64,000 nt of DNA from Leekyejoonella antrihumi. Lineage in GTDB: Bacteria; Actinomycetota; Actinomycetes; Actinomycetales; Dermatophilaceae. This document shows, in pieces, positions 63,597 through 64,000 of this stretch. The translations under genes were made by a program, and so were the position numbers. Location: contig NZ_VCQV01000018.1 in assembly GCF_007845645.1 (NCBI RefSeq), positions 1 to 64,000 on the forward strand, written 5' to 3'. Position 1 is the first letter of the stretch, and each line of letters begins with the position of its first letter. Under the pieces are notes generated by a model. The model was not told the origin of the DNA and ran no database searches. It saw nothing but the letters and a program-made list of their open reading frames with translations.

Positions 63597-64000
63597 ATGT
63601 GCGACTCCCACGGCACCCCGAAGATCCGCGGCACCATGCACGAGCGGTATGCCGAAATCCTCACCCCGGAGGCACTGGCCTTCGTCGCGAAGCTCGACGG
63701 CGTATTCGCCGGCCGGCGGGCCGAACTGCTCGCCGCGCGTCGTGAACGGGCCCGTGAGATCAGCGCCGGCGCCGACCTCGACTTCCTGCCGGACACCGAG
63801 CACATCCGCTCCGACGCGGGCTGGCAGGTCGCCGCGCCCGCGCCAGGTCTCGAGCGCCGGCGCTGCGAGCTGGTCGCGCCGGCCAACCGGAAGATGGCGG
63901 TCCACGCACTCAACTCGGACGCCGACGTCTGGCTGGCCGACCTCGAGGACTCGACGGCACCCAGCTGGGACAACATCATCGGTGGTCAGCTGAACCTGTT
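63597..64000 (+). CDS. aceB: Malate synthase (N-terminal part, cut by window end)
   Basis: The first 134 codons from ATG 63597, preceded by AGGAGG. GTMHERYAEILTPEALAFVAKLDGVFAGRRAELLAARRERA and DFLPDTEHIRSDAGWQVA...RRCELVAPANRKMAVHALNSDADVWLADLEDSTAPSWDN match malate synthase A, where the LEDS acidic cluster starts the TIM barrel active site. It condenses glyoxylate with acetyl-CoA to malate. It is the second gene of the glyoxylate unit; the rest lies outside the window. Confidence 0.95.
   Translation, partial: MCDSHGTPKIRGTMHERYAEILTPEALAFVAKLDGVFAGRRAELLAARRERAREISAGADLDFLPDTEHIRSDAGWQVAAPAPGLERRRCELVAPANRKMAVHALNSDADVWLADLEDSTAPSWDNIIGGQLNL

Overview
The window is high-GC DNA with tightly packed genes, many GTG/TTG starts, many 4-base stop/start overlaps and classic actinobacterial families (DUF222-HNH, DUF2469, DUF3152, SatP, a RamB-type regulator, LitR, VapBC). 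The backbone gene order and protein style suggest Actinomycetota, probably Micrococcales near Dermacoccaceae/Intrasporangiaceae; that placement is an inference, since no rRNA gene is present.

Layout. 0-13 kb is an accessory stretch: a dicarboxylate/tellurite-type carrier, propionyl-CoA ligase, a DUF222-HNH protein, purU, a LOG-like protein, a flavodoxin-like protein and a PAP2 protein, mixed with three broken genes (winged-helix protein, histidine phosphatase, AAA ATPase). 13-49 kb is the conserved minus-strand translation/cell-envelope backbone, read right to left: rpsP-khpA, rimM-trmD-rplS, three tandem lepB genes, rnhB-DUF2469-yraN-comM-dprA, xerC, DUF3152, rpsB-tsf, pyrH-frr-cdsA-rlmN. 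Three accessory blocks interrupt it: an MFS gene between khpA and rimM; a block between dprA and xerC holding a decayed zinc-type ABC transporter, an MMPL transporter, and a light-response cluster (LitR facing SRPBCC/NAD(P)-binding/CPBP/photolyase genes); and a permease/acs/satP block between tsf and pyrH. 49-60 kb is accessory again: an FhuF-like protein, a phosphatase/MBL/DedA operon, vapBC, a heavily mutated beta-lactamase-family pseudogene, a lipoprotein serpin, a lipoprotein phosphoesterase and LtrA. 60-64 kb carries ramB facing aceA and the start of aceB (glyoxylate shunt).

How genes work together. Acetate and propionate use is unusually well represented: SatP imports acetate, Acs and PrpE activate acetate and propionate, and AceA/AceB with RamB provide and regulate the glyoxylate bypass. 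The light cluster pairs a B12-type photoreceptor-repressor with DNA photolyase; overlapping divergent promoters share two 11-bp-spaced direct repeats, as expected for CarH/LitR control.

Most notable signals: (1) an 8-mer, GTATGCCG/CGGCATAC, repeated about 30 times in 64 kb on both strands, roughly ten times more than base composition predicts; (2) the LitR module with leaderless divergent promoters; (3) stepwise decay of a zinc-type ABC operon under an apparent Zur box; (4) a TrmD-GNAT fusion and an S16 protein with a long second-domain tail; (5) palindromic elements placed directly after the stop codons of rlmN and pyrH.
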